DNA of 64,000 nt from Paenibacillus ihbetae (GTDB taxonomy: Bacteria > Bacillota > Bacilli > Paenibacillales > Paenibacillaceae): positions 2,564,501-2,628,500 of the forward strand of contig NZ_CP016809.1 in NCBI RefSeq assembly GCF_002741055.1, in the 5' to 3' direction. Position numbers and translations under genes: made by a program. This document shows positions 8,122 through 16,851 of this stretch, one piece after another. Below the pieces are notes generated by a model, which was not told the origin of the DNA, did not search any database, and saw nothing but the letters and a program-made list of their open reading frames with translations. The first letter of the stretch is position 1. Every line of letters begins with the position of its first letter.

Positions 8122-10455
8122 ATGCCCCAGCTCGTAGTTAAACCAAATAACCGTCAGCTTGCCTTCGATGAAATCCGCCTCTCCGTTTATGCCGACCGGA
8201 TCCTAAAGGGATTGGACATGCTAGACAAGGAGCGTCTGCTTCGAGGCGTGAATGCCAAACTCCGCGGTGAGCAAGTTACCGGCGAGGAAATCAGCAATGC
8301 CTTCACGATGTCCGCGCTTGAGCTCGTATCCAAGGAAGAGCCTGATTGGAAATTTGCGGCGGCTCGTTCATTCCTGACATCTTTATATAAAAAAGCGGCC
8401 CACAACCGCCGCTACAAAGCCTATCCGGAAGAGCCTTACGGCGCTTTCTATCCGCTCATTACGGAGCTTGTCCAGAAGGGCATCTATCGTGAAGACCTTC
8501 TGACCTGCTATACGAAAGAGCAAATCGAGGAGCTCGGCGAGTGCATTGATCCAAGCCGCGACCTGCTGTTCGATTACATCGGTCTCTTGACGCTGGCCGA
8601 GCGTTACCTTGCAACGGATTTCGACGGACGCGTGATGGAGCTCCCGCAGGAGCGCTACATGGTCATTGCCATGTTCCTTATGCACCAGGAGCCGGAAGAC
8701 AAACGCCTCGAGCTTGTTAAGGAAGCATACTGGGCAATGAGTAATCTGTACATGACGGCTGCAACGCCAACGATGTCCAACGCCGGCAAGAAGGTCGCAG
8801 GCCAGCTCTCCAGCTGCTTTATCGACACCGTTGACGATTCCCTGGAAGGCATCTTCGATTCCAACACCGACGTAGCCCGTCTTAGCAAAATGGGCGGCGG
8901 CATCGGCGTCTACCTCGGCAAGGTTCGCGCACGCGGCTCCGATATCCGCGGCCACAAGAACACCAGCTCCGGCGTCATCCCTTGGATCCGCCAGCTGAAC
9001 AACACGGCGGTGAGCGTTGACCAGCTCGGCACACGCAAAGGCGCCATTGCGGTCTATCTGGACGTGTTCCACAAGGACATTTTGTCCTTCCTTGACCTGA
9101 AGCTGAACAATGGCGATGAGCGCATGAGAGCGCATGACGTGTTCCACGGCGTATGTCTGCCTGACCTGTTCATGGAGGCTGTTGAAGCCCGTGAAGAATG
9201 GAGCCTGTTCTGCCCGCATGAAGTGAAGAAGATCATGGGCTGGAAAGATGAGAACGGCCGCCCGCTCGGTCTTGAGGACTTCTACGATCAAACGCCGGGT
9301 CAAGGCGCGTTCCGCGAGAAATATGCGGAGGCCTTGGCGAATCCGAACCTGCCGCGCATTACCGTGCAAGCAATCGATATTATGAAGCGGATCATGAAAT
9401 CCCAGCTGGAGACCGGAACTCCGTACATGTTCTACCGCGATACGGTAAACCGTGCGAACCCAAACTCCGCCCATGGCATGATCTACTCTTCGAACCTGTG
9501 CACGGAAATCATGCAGAACCAGTCGCCAACCGTGGTTGAGCAAGAAGAGCTCGTCACCAAAGACGGCCAAACCCGGATTGTGATTTCGAAAATCCCTGGC
9601 GATTTCGTTGTCTGCAACCTGAACTCCATTCACTTGGCCCGTGCGGTGCCTGCCGGCGTGTTGGAGCGGCTCGTACCGATCCAGGTTCGCATGCTGGACA
9701 ACGTGATCGACATCAACAATATCGAAGTGCTGCAAGCTCAATATACGAACAGCCAGTACCGCGCTGTCGGACTCGGCACCTTCGGTCTGCATCATCTGCT
9801 GGCCCTCGAAGGCATCCGCTGGGAATCCGACGAAGCGGTTGAATACAATGATAATCTGTACGAACACATCAATTACCTGCTCGTGAAATCCAGCATGGAG
9901 CTGGCCAAGGAAAAAGGCCACTATCCGAAATTCAAAGGCTCTGCCTGGGAAAGCGGCGAATACTTCACGTTCCGCGGTTACACGGACGGCGAGCATGAAG
10001 GCAAATTCGTAACGACCGAGCAGTGGCGCGAGCTGCAAAAGGAAGTTCAAGAGCACGGCGTCCGCAACGCCTGGATGTTCGCGATCGCGCCGAACGGCTC
10101 CACGTCGATCATTGCCGGTTCTACGGCAAGCATCGACCCACTGTATGAGCTGCTGTCTTATGAAGAGAAGACGACGTATAAAGTGGCCAACCCGGCTCCG
10201 GATCTGTCTGAGAAAACCATCTGGTATTACAAAACAGCCTTCCTGATCGACCAGCATTGGTCCATCAAAATGGCGGCTGCCCGTCAGCGCCATGTGGACC
10301 AAGCACAAAGCTTCAACCTGTATGTTCGTCCTGACATTCGTGCATCGGAGTTCCTGGACCTGCACCTGCATGCCTGGAAAGCCGGCATCAAGACGACGTA
10401 CTATGTGCGCAGCCGTGCGCTGACGATCGAAGAATGCGAGAGCTGTGCAAGTTAA
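8122..10455 (+). CDS. nrdA: Class I ribonucleotide reductase, large (alpha) subunit
   Basis: 777 residues. Reduces ribonucleoside diphosphates to deoxyribonucleotides with the radical-storing NrdB. The N-terminus (~1-95) looks like an ATP-cone. Active-site residues are visible: redox Cys232 (SSCF), NLCTEI with Asn458, the thiyl-forming Cys460 and Glu462, and partner Cys498 (VVCN). PNGSTS near the C-terminus and the final CESC pair, which relays electrons from thioredoxin or glutaredoxin, complete the set. Start ATG 8122 follows GCGAGG. It is the first gene of a unit led by NrdR boxes and a B12 riboswitch. nrdB follows only after 1.1 kb of repeats, which is unusual for nrd operons. Confidence 0.95.
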   Translation: MPQLVVKPNNRQLAFDEIRLSVYADRILKGLDMLDKERLLRGVNAKLRGEQVTGEEISNAFTMSALELVSKEEPDWKFAAARSFLTSLYKKAAHNRRYKAYPEEPYGAFYPLITELVQKGIYREDLLTCYTKEQIEELGECIDPSRDLLFDYIGLLTLAERYLATDFDGRVMELPQERYMVIAMFLMHQEPEDKRLELVKEAYWAMSNLYMTAATPTMSNAGKKVAGQLSSCFIDTVDDSLEGIFDSNTDVARLSKMGGGIGVYLGKVRARGSDIRGHKNTSSGVIPWIRQLNNTAVSVDQLGTRKGAIAVYLDVFHKDILSFLDLKLNNGDERMRAHDVFHGVCLPDLFMEAVEAREEWSLFCPHEVKKIMGWKDENGRPLGLEDFYDQTPGQGAFREKYAEALANPNLPRITVQAIDIMKRIMKSQLETGTPYMFYRDTVNRANPNSAHGMIYSSNLCTEIMQNQSPTVVEQEELVTKDGQTRIVISKIPGDFVVCNLNSIHLARAVPAGVLERLVPIQVRMLDNVIDINNIEVLQAQYTNSQYRAVGLGTFGLHHLLALEGIRWESDEAVEYNDNLYEHINYLLVKSSMELAKEKGHYPKFKGSAWESGEYFTFRGYTDGEHEGKFVTTEQWRELQKEVQEHGVRNAWMFAIAPNGSTSIIAGSTASIDPLYELLSYEEKTTYKVANPAPDLSEKTIWYYKTAFLIDQHWSIKMAAARQRHVDQAQSFNLYVRPDIRASEFLDLHLHAWKAGIKTTYYVRSRALTIEECESCAS

Positions 10456-10473
10456 TTTCGAACCCACCCAAAC

Positions 10474-10494
10474 CCTCCCTTCCAAGGGAGGGCC
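10474..10494 (+). other. GC-rich hairpin after nrdA
   Basis: CCCTCCCTT and AAGGGAGGG form a near-perfect hairpin just after the nrdA stop. There is no T-run, so it is not a standard terminator; it could protect the nrdA 3' end. Confidence 0.4.
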
Positions 10495-10660
10495 CCAAGG
10501 GCTCTGCCCTCTGGACACCCGCAAGGTTGTGGAATGATCGGGTAAGGCGCTTCTTTCAGGTACTTTGGTGCTAGGAGCGCTTTCTCCCTGCGGGAACGCT
10601 GGAATGTTGGCGCAGGGACGAATGATTTCATGCGTGCTTTGATGGTGCGACTTTCTGCGG

Positions 10661-11306
10661 GGATCGCTCTCCCTTTGGGATTCGCTGCTCATGCGGCGCG
10701 AACACAATGAGCGGCTGCGTGTGTGTTTAGTGCAACTTCCTGCAAGGATCGCTCTCCCTTCGGGATTCGCTGCTCATGCGGCGCGAACATAATGAGCGGC
10801 TGCGTGCATGTTTGGTGCAACTTCCTGCAAGGATCGCTCTCCCTTTGGGATTCGCTGCTCATGCGGCGCAAACACAATGAGCGGGCTGCTTCCGTGTTTG
10901 GTGCAACTTCCTGCAAGGATCGCTCTCCCTTTGGGATTCGCTGCTCATGCGGCGCGAACATAATGAGCGGCTGCGTGCATGTTTGGCGCAGCTTCCTGCA
11001 AGGATCGCTCTCCCTTCGGGATTCGCTGCTCATGCGGCGCGAACATAATGAGCGGCTGCGTGCATGTTTGGCGCAACTTCCTGCAAGGATCGCTCTCCCT
11101 TTGGGATTCGCTGCTCATGCGGCGCGAACATAATGAGCGGCTGCGTGCATGTTTGGCGCAACTTCCTGCAAGGATCGCTCTCCCTTTGGGATTCGCTGCT
11201 CATGCGGCGCGAACATAATGAGCGGCTGCGTGCATGTTTGGCGCAACTTCCTGCAAGGATCGCTCTCCCTTTGGGATTCGCTGCTCATGCGGCGCAAACA
11301 CGTTGA
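10661..11306 (+). repeat. 85-bp tandem repeat array between nrdA and nrdB
   Basis: Units begin (at GGATCGCTCTCCC) at 10661, 10746, 10831, 10917, 11002, 11087, 11172 and 11257: seven full copies plus a partial eighth. Spacing is exactly 85 bp except for one 86-bp unit with an inserted G. Most copies differ at only a few positions. Each contains a CGCTGC-TCAT-GCGGCG hairpin. Because 85 is not a multiple of three, the long open frames across it shift from copy to copy, so I do not treat them as coding. Confidence 0.92.
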
Positions 11307-11403
11307 GTGACGGTGTGCATATATTTGGGAGCGAAGCGAACATCCGTTGAGTAAGCTACAAAAAAAGACTACAAGGGTAAGGGTATCCAATCGGAGGAGT
11401 TTA

Positions 11404-11460
11404 CGTCCGCCTTTGGGAGCCCTTTGCACCCTTCCAATACATTCAGGCAAAGGGCGGACA
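11404..11460 (+). other. Long inverted repeat upstream of nrdB
   Basis: GTCCGCCTTTG (11404 onward) pairs with CAAAGGGCGGAC (ending 11460) with a one-base bulge and a long loop. It may form a hairpin in the nrdA-nrdB message; there is no T-run after it. Confidence 0.4.
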
Positions 11461-11477
11461 ACAGCGGCCGGAGAGTG

Positions 11478-11537
11478 GATACCCGTCCTGCTGATACCCG
11501 TCCTGCTGATACCCGTCCTGCTGATACCCGTCCTACT
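11478..11537 (+). repeat. 15-bp tandem repeat before nrdB
   Basis: Four copies of gatacccgtcctgct, the last with one change, ending 23 bp before the nrdB start. Likely strand-slippage repeat; copy number could alter spacing to the nrdB ribosome site. Confidence 0.85.
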
Positions 11538-11560
11538 ATTAATGTAAGGAGAGAATGGTT

Positions 11561-12592
11561 ATGCAAATGCAAAAAATATTCAATACCGAAGCACCTAACC
11601 GCTCCACACGGATCATTGAAGGCGAATGCTCGGGGATCCTCAACTGGAACGACATTCGGATGCCTCATATGTATAAGCTGTACAAGGTACTGCTCCTGAA
11701 CCACTGGATCGCGGACGAAATCCCGATGTCCAAGGATGCGCAGCAATTCCCGCACCTTGATCCGGAGGAGCAGCGCACGTTCAAGATCAACATCTCCCTG
11801 CTGGCCGTCCTGGACTCCATGCAGACGATGTTTGTCGGCGACGTGAAGCGCTACTTCACCGACTCCTCGCTTGAGGCCATCTCAGCCATTATCGGGCAGC
11901 AGGAAGTCGTTCATAACCAATCCTACTCCTATGTGCTCTCGTCGATCGTTACGGAGCAGGAGCAAAAGGAAATCTTCGAATATTGGAAGCATGACCCGGT
12001 TCTGCTGGAGCGCAATCAGTTCATTTCGAACATTTACCAGAGCTTCCGGGACAATCCGTCGCCGCAATCCTTCTTTGAAGCGATGGTCGCCGACCTCATT
12101 CTCGAGGGCATTTTCTTCTACAGCACGTTCGCCTTCTTCTACAACCTGGCCCGTGACCAGAAGATGATGGCAACGAGCCAAATGATCTCCTATATTCAGC
12201 GTGACGAGAACCAGCACTGCTACTTCTTCGCCGAAGTGTTCAAACAGCTGCTGAAGGACTTTCCTGAGCTGAACACGAAGGAGAACATCGACTACGTGTA
12301 CCGCACGATCGATCGCGCGGTCGAGCTGGAGACGAACTGGGCGCATTACACGCTGAGCAATGTGCGCGGCATCGATCTGAACGAATTGTCCGATTACATC
12401 AAATACATCGCCAACCGCCGCATCACCATGATGGGGCTGGAGAAGGCGTACGAAGGCGTGGACGTGAACTGCATGCCATGGATCAAGCCGTTCTCGGACG
12501 AAGCGCTGAACGCGACGAAGACCGACTTCTTCGAAGCGAAGTCCCGCAACTATGGAAAAGTCGGCGACGACAACGGGTTTGACGATCTGTAA
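11561..12592 (+). CDS. nrdB: Class I ribonucleotide reductase, radical (beta) subunit
   Basis: 343 residues from ATG 11561, which sits 9 nt after GGAG; the ATG at 11555 is too close to that site. Di-iron ligands are all present: Asp85, Glu115, His118, Glu182, Glu216 and His219. The radical tyrosine is Tyr122 in the E-x-x-H-x-x-x-Y pattern, at the same number as in E. coli. It should therefore be an ordinary tyrosyl-radical class Ia-type subunit rather than a Tyr-less class Ic. It works with NrdA upstream. Metal choice (Fe or Mn) cannot be read from sequence, and no nrdI is adjacent. Confidence 0.95.
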   Translation: MQMQKIFNTEAPNRSTRIIEGECSGILNWNDIRMPHMYKLYKVLLLNHWIADEIPMSKDAQQFPHLDPEEQRTFKINISLLAVLDSMQTMFVGDVKRYFTDSSLEAISAIIGQQEVVHNQSYSYVLSSIVTEQEQKEIFEYWKHDPVLLERNQFISNIYQSFRDNPSPQSFFEAMVADLILEGIFFYSTFAFFYNLARDQKMMATSQMISYIQRDENQHCYFFAEVFKQLLKDFPELNTKENIDYVYRTIDRAVELETNWAHYTLSNVRGIDLNELSDYIKYIANRRITMMGLEKAYEGVDVNCMPWIKPFSDEALNATKTDFFEAKSRNYGKVGDDNGFDDL

Positions 12593-12643
12593 GCTGCACC
12601 CGCCGGTGAGCCCGGATTGCCAAGAATCCTATCGCTCATAAAC

Positions 12644-12687
12644 AAAACCTCCGCCATCCCTGCAAAGGGATGGACGGAGGTTTTTTT
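12644..12687 (+). terminator. Terminator of nrdB
   Basis: AAACCTCCG...CGGAGGTTTTTTT with an inner CATCCC/GGGATG stem, ~50 nt after the nrdB stop. The following ~190 bp to 12880 show nothing further. Confidence 0.9.
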
Positions 12688-12880
12688 ACACGGATGAATG
12701 ACAGGGTGGACGATGAATTTCATTGAATGAACATGATAGATGACATGATGATTTTACTTGGGCGGATGAATATGATGAATTTATTTGGACGGATTACATG
12801 AAAGATTTCGCGAATGGATTACACGGATGAATTACCATGGATGCAAAGAATTGCCTGACGCGATTCCCTCCCCCGCCTTC

Positions 12881-13822
12881 TTATCCGGCAGCCGCCCATA
12901 CCTCGATCTCGACCTTCAGCGTCGGCATCGCAAGCGCCGGCACATAAGCCATCGTCATCGCCGGCGGCCGACCGCCATGGAACTTTGCCCACACCTCATG
13001 GAAATGGCTCCAATCGACCTCTTCCACCGCCCAAATATTGATTTTGACGATATGGTCCGCCGTAAGCGACTCGGCTTCCAGCAACCGCTGAATATTCGCA
13101 AGCGTATGCTCCACCTGCTGCTTCATGTCATCCGGCAGCTTCCCTTCCGCATCGGTTCCGACTTGGCCGGAGAAAACCAGCAGCTCGGCACCCTGCGGAA
13201 CCTTGGTGACATGGGTGTACGGACCGAGCGGCGGCACAATGACGGGCGGATTGTAACGTTCAATTCGGGAGCTCTTCTCCTCATCGGCTTCATTAAGGAT
13301 CGCCAGCGTTTGATGGTCCTCCCACCGTCCGTTGATGTTGACGTTTTTTCGGGCAATGCCTTCCTTATGGAACCCGGCCTTCAGCAGCACTTTCATCGAA
13401 CCGAGATTATGCGGCATGACCCCCGCCTCGATCCGGTGGAACCGCAGCTCCTCGAAGGCATGGCGGACGACCAGCCGGACGGCTTCCGTCATGTACCCCT
13501 GCCCATTGAATGACTTATCCAGGAAATAGCCGATCCAGCAGCTTTGCAAATTTCCACGGACCGGCTCGGTCAGCATGACTTCACCGATGATCTTCCCGAT
13601 GTTCCGCAATACGATAACATACAAATAGCCTTGATCCGCTTCGCGATCGTCCATCGCCTTCCGGATTCGTTCGAGCTGTCCCTCCTTGGTGAAAAAATGC
13701 TCGTCCCGCTTGCCCGTAAACCGCTGAAAAAAATCCCGGTTCTCCTTCTCCAGCTTCAGCAAAGCCTCGGCATCCGAAAGCTCCACCGGCTTCACAACAA
13801 TACGTTCCCCTTGCAGCTGCAT
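12881..13822 (-). CDS. GNAT acetyltransferase fused to a RidA/YjgF domain
   Basis: 313 residues from ATG 13822 (AAGGAG site 8 nt upstream). Residues 1-~178 are a RimJ/RimL-type GNAT N-acetyltransferase: acetyl-CoA loop GQGYMTEAV around 108-115, and N139-L-G-S-M followed by KAGF. Residues ~190-313 are a RidA/YjgF trimer-type domain (FSGQVGTDAEG, DHIVKINIWA). The Arg that RidA enzymes use for 2-aminoacrylate deamination, in a PAR-S context, is Met289 here (PPAMT). The second half is therefore probably a non-hydrolysing binding or oligomerisation domain. The two domains share one uninterrupted frame. Substrate unknown. Confidence 0.82.
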   Translation of the reverse strand: MQLQGERIVVKPVELSDAEALLKLEKENRDFFQRFTGKRDEHFFTKEGQLERIRKAMDDREADQGYLYVIVLRNIGKIIGEVMLTEPVRGNLQSCWIGYFLDKSFNGQGYMTEAVRLVVRHAFEELRFHRIEAGVMPHNLGSMKVLLKAGFHKEGIARKNVNINGRWEDHQTLAILNEADEEKSSRIERYNPPVIVPPLGPYTHVTKVPQGAELLVFSGQVGTDAEGKLPDDMKQQVEHTLANIQRLLEAESLTADHIVKINIWAVEEVDWSHFHEVWAKFHGGRPPAMTMAYVPALAMPTLKVEIEVWAAAG

Positions 13823-13877
13823 GCAAACCTCTCCTTTTTCGATAGGATGATATGGCCGCATCTCCTATGCGGCACAA

Positions 13878-13907
13878 CAAAAAAAACACCACAGGTTATA
13901 CCTGTGG
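13878..13907 (-). terminator. Terminator, second of a tandem pair
   Basis: On the minus strand CCACAGG pairs with CCTGTGG and is followed by T8. It ends the transcript of the small gene upstream before the GNAT-RidA gene begins. Confidence 0.75.
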
Positions 13908-13928
13908 CGTACGCTGCCGATCCATGCA

Positions 13929-13949
13929 CCACAGGTAAGCGACCTGTGG
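13929..13949 (-). terminator. Hairpin, first of a tandem pair
   Basis: CCACAGGT and ACCTGTGG around a 5-nt loop; the same stem as the terminator 40 bp further on. No T-run follows, so alone it is a weak terminator. Confidence 0.5.
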
Positions 13950-13968
13950 CGTTTATTCCACTGTATCC

Positions 13969-14118
13969 TTACATGATCATGAGGCCGATCGCAGGATAAC
14001 GGGTCGCGTTCAGTTTCCAATTATGGACACACTTCTCCCGTGATTGGCCAAAATCAAAGAAAACAGCGGTGGAGTATCCGATGCCGGGGGACAATGAAAC
14101 AAGCGATCTCTTCTTCAT
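13969..14118 (-). CDS. 49-residue protein of unknown function
   Basis: ATG 14118 follows a strong GAGGAGGAG site; the stop is at 13969-13971, just ahead of tandem hairpins. The product starts MKKRSLVSLSPGIGYSTAV, contains one Cys (REKCVHNWK) and ends IGLMIM. There is no signal peptide or membrane helix. It forms its own unit in the 13823-14398 gap. It is not recognised. Confidence 0.5.
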   Translation of the reverse strand: MKKRSLVSLSPGIGYSTAVFFDFGQSREKCVHNWKLNATRYPAIGLMIM

Positions 14119-14335
14119 CCGAATACTCCTCCTCTTCGTTAACTAATGGTCTTTCTGACCTGCCGTACGTTCTTCATCTCCCATAGAATACATCATTTCA
14201 GAATGGTTGGCAAATCACCGCCGCATCCGCTCCCCTCCCGATTCTACCCTGACCCAAGCTCTCGGGGCCGTGGGTTTTATGTCAGCAGGAATATTTTATT
14301 ACAACAATAATATAATAAAAATCAATATTAATTTA

Positions 14336-14364
14336 TTGATAAACGATAAAAATCATGTTATTAT
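14336..14364 (+). promoter_or_regulatory. Sigma-A promoter of the DUF2975/XRE unit
   Basis: TTGATA, 17-nt spacer, TATTAT, within an AT-rich stretch with several ATCAAT/ATTGAT half-sites that could bind the downstream XRE regulator. Confidence 0.65.
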
Positions 14365-14398
14365 GATGAACAATAAATAAGCGAGGTGCATGTAGGTT

Positions 14399-14881
14399 AT
14401 GAAACAAGGAACAACACTCTTTTTAAGAATCGCGGTTATTCTGATTGGACTACCGGTTCTTGCTTTGTGCATATTTGCGGTGCCTAATATCGGGAGTTTT
14501 GCGGCTGAATTGTATCCGGATCATGCTTATCTAAAATATCTCGTTTCCATCGATTTGTATGCATCGGCGATTCCGTTTTACTTTGCCCTGTATCAGGCAT
14601 TTAAGCTGCTAAACTACATCGATCAGAATAAAGCCTTCTCCGAATTATCCGTGCAGGCCTTAAAGAGTATAAGAAACTGTGCCGTTGCGATCTGCATTTT
14701 GTATGCGGCCGGCATGCCGCTCTTCTATCTCATGGCGGAGAAAGACGATGCACCGGGGATCATCGTGCTCGGGATGGTCATTATTTTCGCTTCAGCCGTG
14801 ATCGCCGTCTTTGCCGCGGTTCTCCAAAGGCTTTTACAAGAAGCGATCAATATCAAATCCGAAAATGATTTAACGGTCTGA
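14399..14881 (+). CDS. DUF2975 membrane protein
   Basis: 160 residues with four predicted membrane helices (about 8-30, 45-68, 95-117 and 122-145) and a short polar tail. This matches DUF2975 proteins, which in Firmicutes nearly always sit directly upstream of a small XRE regulator, as here. The pair is usually proposed to act as a membrane-linked regulatory module. No catalytic motif is visible. GAGGTG precedes the ATG by 11 nt. Confidence 0.75.
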   Translation: MKQGTTLFLRIAVILIGLPVLALCIFAVPNIGSFAAELYPDHAYLKYLVSIDLYASAIPFYFALYQAFKLLNYIDQNKAFSELSVQALKSIRNCAVAICILYAAGMPLFYLMAEKDDAPGIIVLGMVIIFASAVIAVFAAVLQRLLQEAINIKSENDLTV

Positions 14882-14891
14882 GGTGAAAACA

Positions 14892-15110
14892 ATGGCAATT
14901 ATAATCAACATTGATGTGATGCTGGCCAAACGGAAAATGAGCGTAACCGAGCTGTCGGAGAGGGTTGGAATCACCATGGCCAATCTGTCGATATTGAAGA
15001 ATGGAAAGGCCAAGGCGATTCGCTTCTCAACGTTGGAGGCCATTTGCAAGGCTTTGGACTGTCAGCCCGGAGACATTTTAGAATACCGCGATGAGGACGC
15101 CCAGGATTAA
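14892..15110 (+). CDS. Small XRE/Cro-CI family regulator (YozG type)
   Basis: 72 residues from ATG 14892; the GTG at 14883 lies inside the GAGGTG site used by this start. An XRE helix-turn-helix fills the protein (VTELSERVGITMANLSILKNG), followed by the LEAICKALDCQPGDILEY ending typical of YozG-like regulators. It starts 10 nt after the DUF2975 stop, so the two are co-translated. It probably autoregulates the pair through the AT-rich promoter region. Confidence 0.85.
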   Translation: MAIIINIDVMLAKRKMSVTELSERVGITMANLSILKNGKAKAIRFSTLEAICKALDCQPGDILEYRDEDAQD

Positions 15111-15140
15111 ACGGGATTCATACATCAGGGAGTTAGTTCA

Positions 15141-16004
15141 ATGAATCCATTCAAGAAGGGGAGCTTGCTCATGGACCATTCAAAAATGGAGGCGCGAATC
15201 ATGAGGGCACTACGGCAGCTCGTTCGCTTTGGTTGGGAGCAGGCCTTATCGTGCTTGTTTCCGGTCGTTATTTTTGCCTCATTAGCCTTCACGAAATTCG
15301 TGCCGCTTCCCTTCCTACCGCGTTATGACTGGCTGCTCGTCATCTGCCTGCTGATGCAGTGGTGGATGGTGCGTTCCGGGCTTGAGACACGGGATGAGCT
15401 CAAAGTGATCACGTTGTTCCACCTGATCGGACTCGCTCTTGAGATCTTCAAGGTTCGCATGGGCTCCTGGTCATATCCGGAGGAGGGGTATTTTAAAATC
15501 TTTGGCGTGCCTCTGTACAGCGGATTCATGTACGCAAGCGTAGCAAGTTATCTTTGCCAGGCATGGAGGCGGCTAAAGGTTGAGCTGGTGAAATGGCCTC
15601 CATTCTGGCTCGTCGTATCGCTGGCAGCCGCGATATATTTGAATTTCTTTACACACCATTATTGGATCGACGTTCGATGGTGGTTATCCGGACTCGTCAT
15701 TCTCGTCTTTTGGCCGTCCTGGGTCACCTACGAGGTAAACGGGACTCGTTATCGGATGCCCCTTGCCCTTTCTTTTGTACTGATCGGATTTTTTATATGG
15801 ATTGCCGAAAATATCGCAACATTCTTTGGCGCATGGAAATATCCGAACCAGGCCGAAGCATGGAGCCTCGTTCATCTGGGAAAGGTGAGCTCATGGCTCT
15901 TACTAGTGATTGTCAGCTTTCTGATCGTGGCAACATTAAAGCTGGTCAAGGGAAATGGGAAGCAGGCCAACCGAAAAGAAGCTGGCCACTGGCATAACGG
16001 TTAG
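15141..16004 (+). CDS. DUF817 integral membrane protein
   Basis: 287 residues with about eight hydrophobic segments and an intracellular-type Lys/Arg N-terminus. The family signs are the WSYPEEGYFKIFGVPLYSGFMY and WIAENIATFFGAWKYPNQ motifs of DUF817, whose members are annotated only as membrane proteins. GGGAG lies 9 nt ahead of ATG 15141. It follows the XRE gene by 30 bp and is probably co-transcribed; a terminator follows. Confidence 0.8.
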   Translation: MNPFKKGSLLMDHSKMEARIMRALRQLVRFGWEQALSCLFPVVIFASLAFTKFVPLPFLPRYDWLLVICLLMQWWMVRSGLETRDELKVITLFHLIGLALEIFKVRMGSWSYPEEGYFKIFGVPLYSGFMYASVASYLCQAWRRLKVELVKWPPFWLVVSLAAAIYLNFFTHHYWIDVRWWLSGLVILVFWPSWVTYEVNGTRYRMPLALSFVLIGFFIWIAENIATFFGAWKYPNQAEAWSLVHLGKVSSWLLLVIVSFLIVATLKLVKGNGKQANRKEAGHWHNG

Positions 16005-16020
16005 CGACCCTGTTAATGAT

Positions 16021-16060
16021 AAAAAGTCGAATCCTTACATGGTAAGGTTCGACTTTTTTT
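16021..16060 (+). terminator. Bidirectional terminator
   Basis: AAAAAGTCGA and TCGACTTTTTTT with an inner CCTTAC/GTAAGG stem, between convergent DUF817 and AAA ATPase genes. Confidence 0.92.
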
Positions 16061-16107
16061 CGTGCAGCGTTCTGCTGGAATTACAGCTTTTCATGAATAC
16101 GATAACG

Positions 16108-16851
16108 CTATTCCTCATCGTCCGCAAACAATTCCCGCAGCATTGCTCCCCGGTTGTTTACGAATTCCTTCGTGATCATATAATGGTCCGTCTCCTCCAG
16201 GCTGGACTCCTCTACGCCCTCAGGGGTCAGCTTATAGATGACCGAGTCCGGATAAGCCATGACAATCGGGGAGTGCGTCGAAATAATGAACTGCGAATCC
16301 TCCTGAACCAGATCATGAATTCTCCGAAGCAGCGCCATTTGGCGAAACGGAGAAAGCGCCGCTTCCGGCTCGTCCATAATGTACAGCCCGCTGCCGCGGA
16401 ACCGGTGCAGAAAGGTGGCAAAGAAGGATTCCCCGTGCGACTGCGCATGCAAGGATTTCCCCCCGTAGGAATCATACAGCCCGGGAATCTCCCGCTCGAG
16501 AGCGTCGACCTCGGACGCAACGTTGTAGTAGCTCTCCGCGCGGAAGAAGAAGCCGTCCCTCGGTTTGCGGACGCCCCGGACCGTTCGAATGTATTCGTAC
16601 AGCCTGGAATGGGTCTCCTCGGTGGCGAACGAGAAGTTCATGGTTCCCCCTTCCGGATTGAAGCCGAGTGCGGCAGCAATCGCCTCCAGCAGCGTCGATT
16701 TGCCCATTCCGTTCTCTCCAACGATGTAGGTGACCTTCGGATGGAACGTCAAGCCGTCCATCGCGGCGACGGCCGGCAGATTGAAAGGATATTCCCGAAA
16801 TGAAGGTATCCGTTCTCTCATAAGCACAACGCTTCGTAAATAAGCCAGCAT
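16108..16851 (-). CDS. AAA-family ATPase (predicted, ABC/SMC-like fold)
   Basis: 247 residues from ATG 16851, with a TTG at 16866 as alternative. Walker A is GENGMGKST (45-53), Walker B is LYIMDEPEAALSP and a switch His appears in ISTHSPI. HPKVTYIVGENG before Walker A is typical of stand-alone predicted ATPases of the COG3910 type. There is no nuclease or membrane domain and no toxin partner next to it, so a defence role is not supported. Its real job is unknown. Confidence 0.8.
   Translation of the reverse strand: MLAYLRSVVLMRERIPSFREYPFNLPAVAAMDGLTFHPKVTYIVGENGMGKSTLLEAIAAALGFNPEGGTMNFSFATEETHSRLYEYIRTVRGVRKPRDGFFFRAESYYNVASEVDALEREIPGLYDSYGGKSLHAQSHGESFFATFLHRFRGSGLYIMDEPEAALSPFRQMALLRRIHDLVQEDSQFIISTHSPIVMAYPDSVIYKLTPEGVEESSLEETDHYMITKEFVNNRGAMLRELFADDEE

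Noticed and set aside
8383..10707. 774-codon open frame antisense to nrdA
   Set aside because: Conserved nrdA motifs explain the region; the antisense frame is a by-product of GC-rich codon use.
10661..11306. CRISPR array
   Set aside because: Units are contiguous 85-mers without variable spacers, and no cas genes are present.
10689..11450. Several repetitive open frames across the 85-bp array
   Set aside because: The 85-bp unit shifts frame each copy, there is no ribosome site, and composition is that of the repeat, so protein coding is unlikely.
11476..11540. Possible CRISPR-like short repeats before nrdB
   Set aside because: The 15-bp units are directly adjacent with no spacers; this is a simple tandem repeat.
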